From contig CAMPHB010000075.1 in assembly GCA_946885755.1 (NCBI GenBank), positions 1 to 6,668 on the forward strand: a stretch of DNA of 6,668 nucleotides, read 5' to 3'. Source of the DNA: an uncultured Methylophaga sp. GTDB taxonomy: Bacteria; Pseudomonadota; Gammaproteobacteria; Nitrosococcales; Methylophagaceae. This document shows, piece after piece, positions 5,890 to 6,668 of this stretch. Position 1 is the first letter of the stretch. Every line of letters begins with the position of its first letter. The translations under genes and the position numbers were made by a program. The notes beneath the pieces were generated by a model. It worked only from the letters and a program-made list of their open reading frames with translations, ran no database searches and had not been told where the DNA came from.

Positions 5890-6400
5890 ATTTTTTCAGT
5901 TCTTCCAGAACCGTTTCTGCTTTGGATTTACCAAATTCGCCAGAGCCTTCAACACCAAGGTAGGTGACTTTGCCATCTTTGATAATCATGGCAAAGCGAT
6001 AAGCCCGAACCCCCATACCACCGCCGGTCAGATCCCGATCCAGGCCCAGTGCTTTGGCATATTCGGCGCTGCCATCCGCCATCATGCGAACTTTGCCCGC
6101 AGCATTTTGTTCACGTCCCCAGGCGGCCATTACAAATGCATCATTAACGGCCATGCACCAGATTTCATCGGCGCCGGCGGCTTTAATGTCATCGGCAAGA
6201 GCCACAAAACCGGGTAAATGCTGGGCGCTGCAAAGTGGTGTAAAAGCGCCGGGTACTGCAAACAGTACAATGGTTTTGCCTTTGGCCATGTCCAGCACTT
6301 CATGTGCCTGCGGATTCATCGGACAGCCGTTATGCGGATCAAATTCGACACATTCGGTCAGTTTGCCGGCTGGTATATTTTGTCCCACTTCAATCGCCAT
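5888..6400 (-). CDS. peroxiredoxin, Prx5/AhpC-TSA type (apparently 1-Cys)
   Basis: Cytoplasmic thiol peroxidase reducing H2O2 or organic hydroperoxides; 170 residues, normal for Prx5. The active site is VPGAFTPLCSAQHLPGF (49-65): P50, T54 and peroxidatic C57. R135 in YRFAMIIKDGKV (134-145) corresponds to the catalytic arginine. The C-terminal loop where human Prx5 has its resolving Cys reads EGSGEFGKSKAE and has none, so regeneration probably uses glutathione/glutaredoxin or another thiol. Extra cysteines are C17 and C26 in an unusual N-terminal segment (ECVEFDPHNGCP), plus C82. No glutaredoxin domain is fused. The ATG at 6400 is chosen for its SD AAGGAG (6412-6407) six bases upstream and the usual short N-terminus; an in-frame ATG at 6433 lacks an SD and lies within an inverted repeat. 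Monocistronic by layout: convergent with rpiA and divergent from the next gene. Confidence 0.94.
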   Translation of the reverse strand: MAIEVGQNIPAGKLTECVEFDPHNGCPMNPQAHEVLDMAKGKTIVLFAVPGAFTPLCSAQHLPGFVALADDIKAAGADEIWCMAVNDAFVMAAWGREQNAAGKVRMMADGSAEYAKALGLDRDLTGGGMGVRAYRFAMIIKDGKVTYLGVEGSGEFGKSKAETVLEELKK

Positions 6401-6409
6401 ATTTTGCTC

Positions 6410-6440
6410 CTTATGCTGTGTGATGACATTCAAGCATAAG
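6410..6440 (-). repeat. 8-bp inverted repeat in the peroxiredoxin leader, overlapping its SD
   Basis: CTTATGCT (6410-6417) and AGCATAAG (6433-6440) are perfect reverse complements around a 15-base spacer. In the minus-strand mRNA the 3' arm runs into the SD (AAGGAG, 6412-6407), sharing its AAG. The 5' arm contains TATGCT, a weak -10-like hexamer. It could be a DNA operator or, if transcription starts further upstream, a small RNA hairpin limiting ribosome access. The repeat is certain; the role is not. Confidence 0.5.
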
Positions 6441-6469
6441 CTAATTCAGTCATTTACAAAACAGCCGGT

Positions 6470-6498
6470 TTGGCGATCGCCGGCATCATGGTTATGAT
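6470..6498 (+). promoter_or_regulatory. sigma70-type promoter for the Gfo/Idh gene, with palindrome on its -35
   Basis: TTGGCG (6470-6475) and TATGAT (6493-6498) are spaced by 17 bp, matching consensus at four and five of six positions, and would start transcription about 23 bases before the ATG at 6528. The 10-bp perfect palindrome GGCGATCGCC (6472-6481) overlaps the -35 box, a position where a bound repressor would block polymerase. Confidence 0.5.
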
Positions 6499-6527
6499 GG
6501 GCTTCAAGTTAATCAAAGGAGCTAACG

Positions 6528-6668
6528 ATGGCCATGCAACAACCACTGAAATGGGGCGTGCTGGGTGCAGCGCGGGTAGTGGAAAAACTGATCCCGGCGA
6601 TTATCGCTGCTGATAATGCGGTGCTGGTTGCGATCGCCAGCCGGCGCGCTGGCGCGGCAGCAGAGGCC
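6528..6668 (+). CDS. Gfo/Idh/MocA-family NAD(P)-dependent oxidoreductase, N-terminal part
   Basis: The first 47 codons of a gene that runs past the right edge. The opening reads KWGVLGAARVVEKLIPAI, a strand followed by the GxLGxAR-type dinucleotide-binding turn and helix. The next strand, AVLVAIASRRAGAAAEA, is typical of Gfo/Idh/MocA dehydrogenases, which oxidise or reduce sugars, inositols and related hydroxyl substrates with NAD(P). The substrate cannot be told from this fragment, because the catalytic EKP-type motif and C-terminal domain are outside. SD AAGGAG (6516-6521) lies six bases before the ATG at 6528; a second ATG two codons later is less well spaced. Divergent from the peroxiredoxin gene. 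Confidence 0.85.
   Translation, partial: MAMQQPLKWGVLGAARVVEKLIPAIIAADNAVLVAIASRRAGAAAEA

Noticed and set aside
6401..6433. 11-residue extension of the peroxiredoxin
   Set aside because: No SD upstream of 6433, and this segment holds the SD of the better start and the inverted repeat.
6638..6655. GCCAGC/GCTGGC hairpin in the Gfo/Idh gene
   Set aside because: It lies inside the coding region in GC-rich Ala/Arg codons, where such repeats arise by chance.

Overview
The window looks like ordinary chromosome from a gammaproteobacterium. It is densely packed, has roughly even GC/AT use, and carries Shine-Dalgarno (SD) sequences of the AGGAG type. The protein set is a class I AroG-type DAHP synthase, an NhaD-type Na+/H+ antiporter, an RpiA-type isomerase and a Prx5-type peroxiredoxin. 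NhaD hints at a saline or alkaline habitat, but this is inference. I see no rRNA, tRNA, CRISPR array, insertion sequence or phage gene.

Layout, left to right. Positions 1-185 are non-coding, with a weak hairpin and a TATAAT-like box pointing off the left edge. A DAHP synthase gene (aroG-like, minus strand, 186-1253) starts aromatic amino acid synthesis. A 217-bp divergent gap separates it from a MaoC-type hydratase with an unusual N-terminal extension (plus, 1471-2151). That gene meets nhaD (minus, 2154-3638) tail to tail, with two bases between the stop codons. Upstream of nhaD on the same strand lie a low-molecular-weight tyrosine phosphatase (3705-4175) and a fructosamine-kinase family gene (4178-5065). 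These two are two bases apart and very probably co-transcribed and translationally coupled. A good promoter candidate for them sits in the 86-bp gap shared with the divergent rpiA-like gene (plus, 5152-5847). A perfect 11-bp hairpin ends rpiA against a convergent peroxiredoxin gene (minus, 5888-6400). At the right edge, the first 47 codons of a Gfo/Idh/MocA oxidoreductase (plus, from 6528) run out of the window.

The most interesting block is 3705-5847. Ribose 5-phosphate is a strong protein-glycating sugar. Published work on this kinase family shows that bacterial members phosphorylate protein-bound ribulosamines and erythrulosamines, making them unstable and so removing them. Human LMW-PTP-A was identified as a ribulosamine-5-phosphatase that prepares the kinase substrate. 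Here kinase and phosphatase form one unit, head to head with an enzyme that acts on ribose 5-phosphate itself. This reads as a compact module that limits and repairs sugar-phosphate damage. The RpiA keeps its main catalytic acids but has an altered active-site loop, so it may be a specialised paralogue. The kinase has a P-loop cysteine of the kind reported as a redox switch, and a peroxiredoxin gene lies close by.

All family assignments come from reading motifs and from memory of reference sequences. No search or alignment was run.
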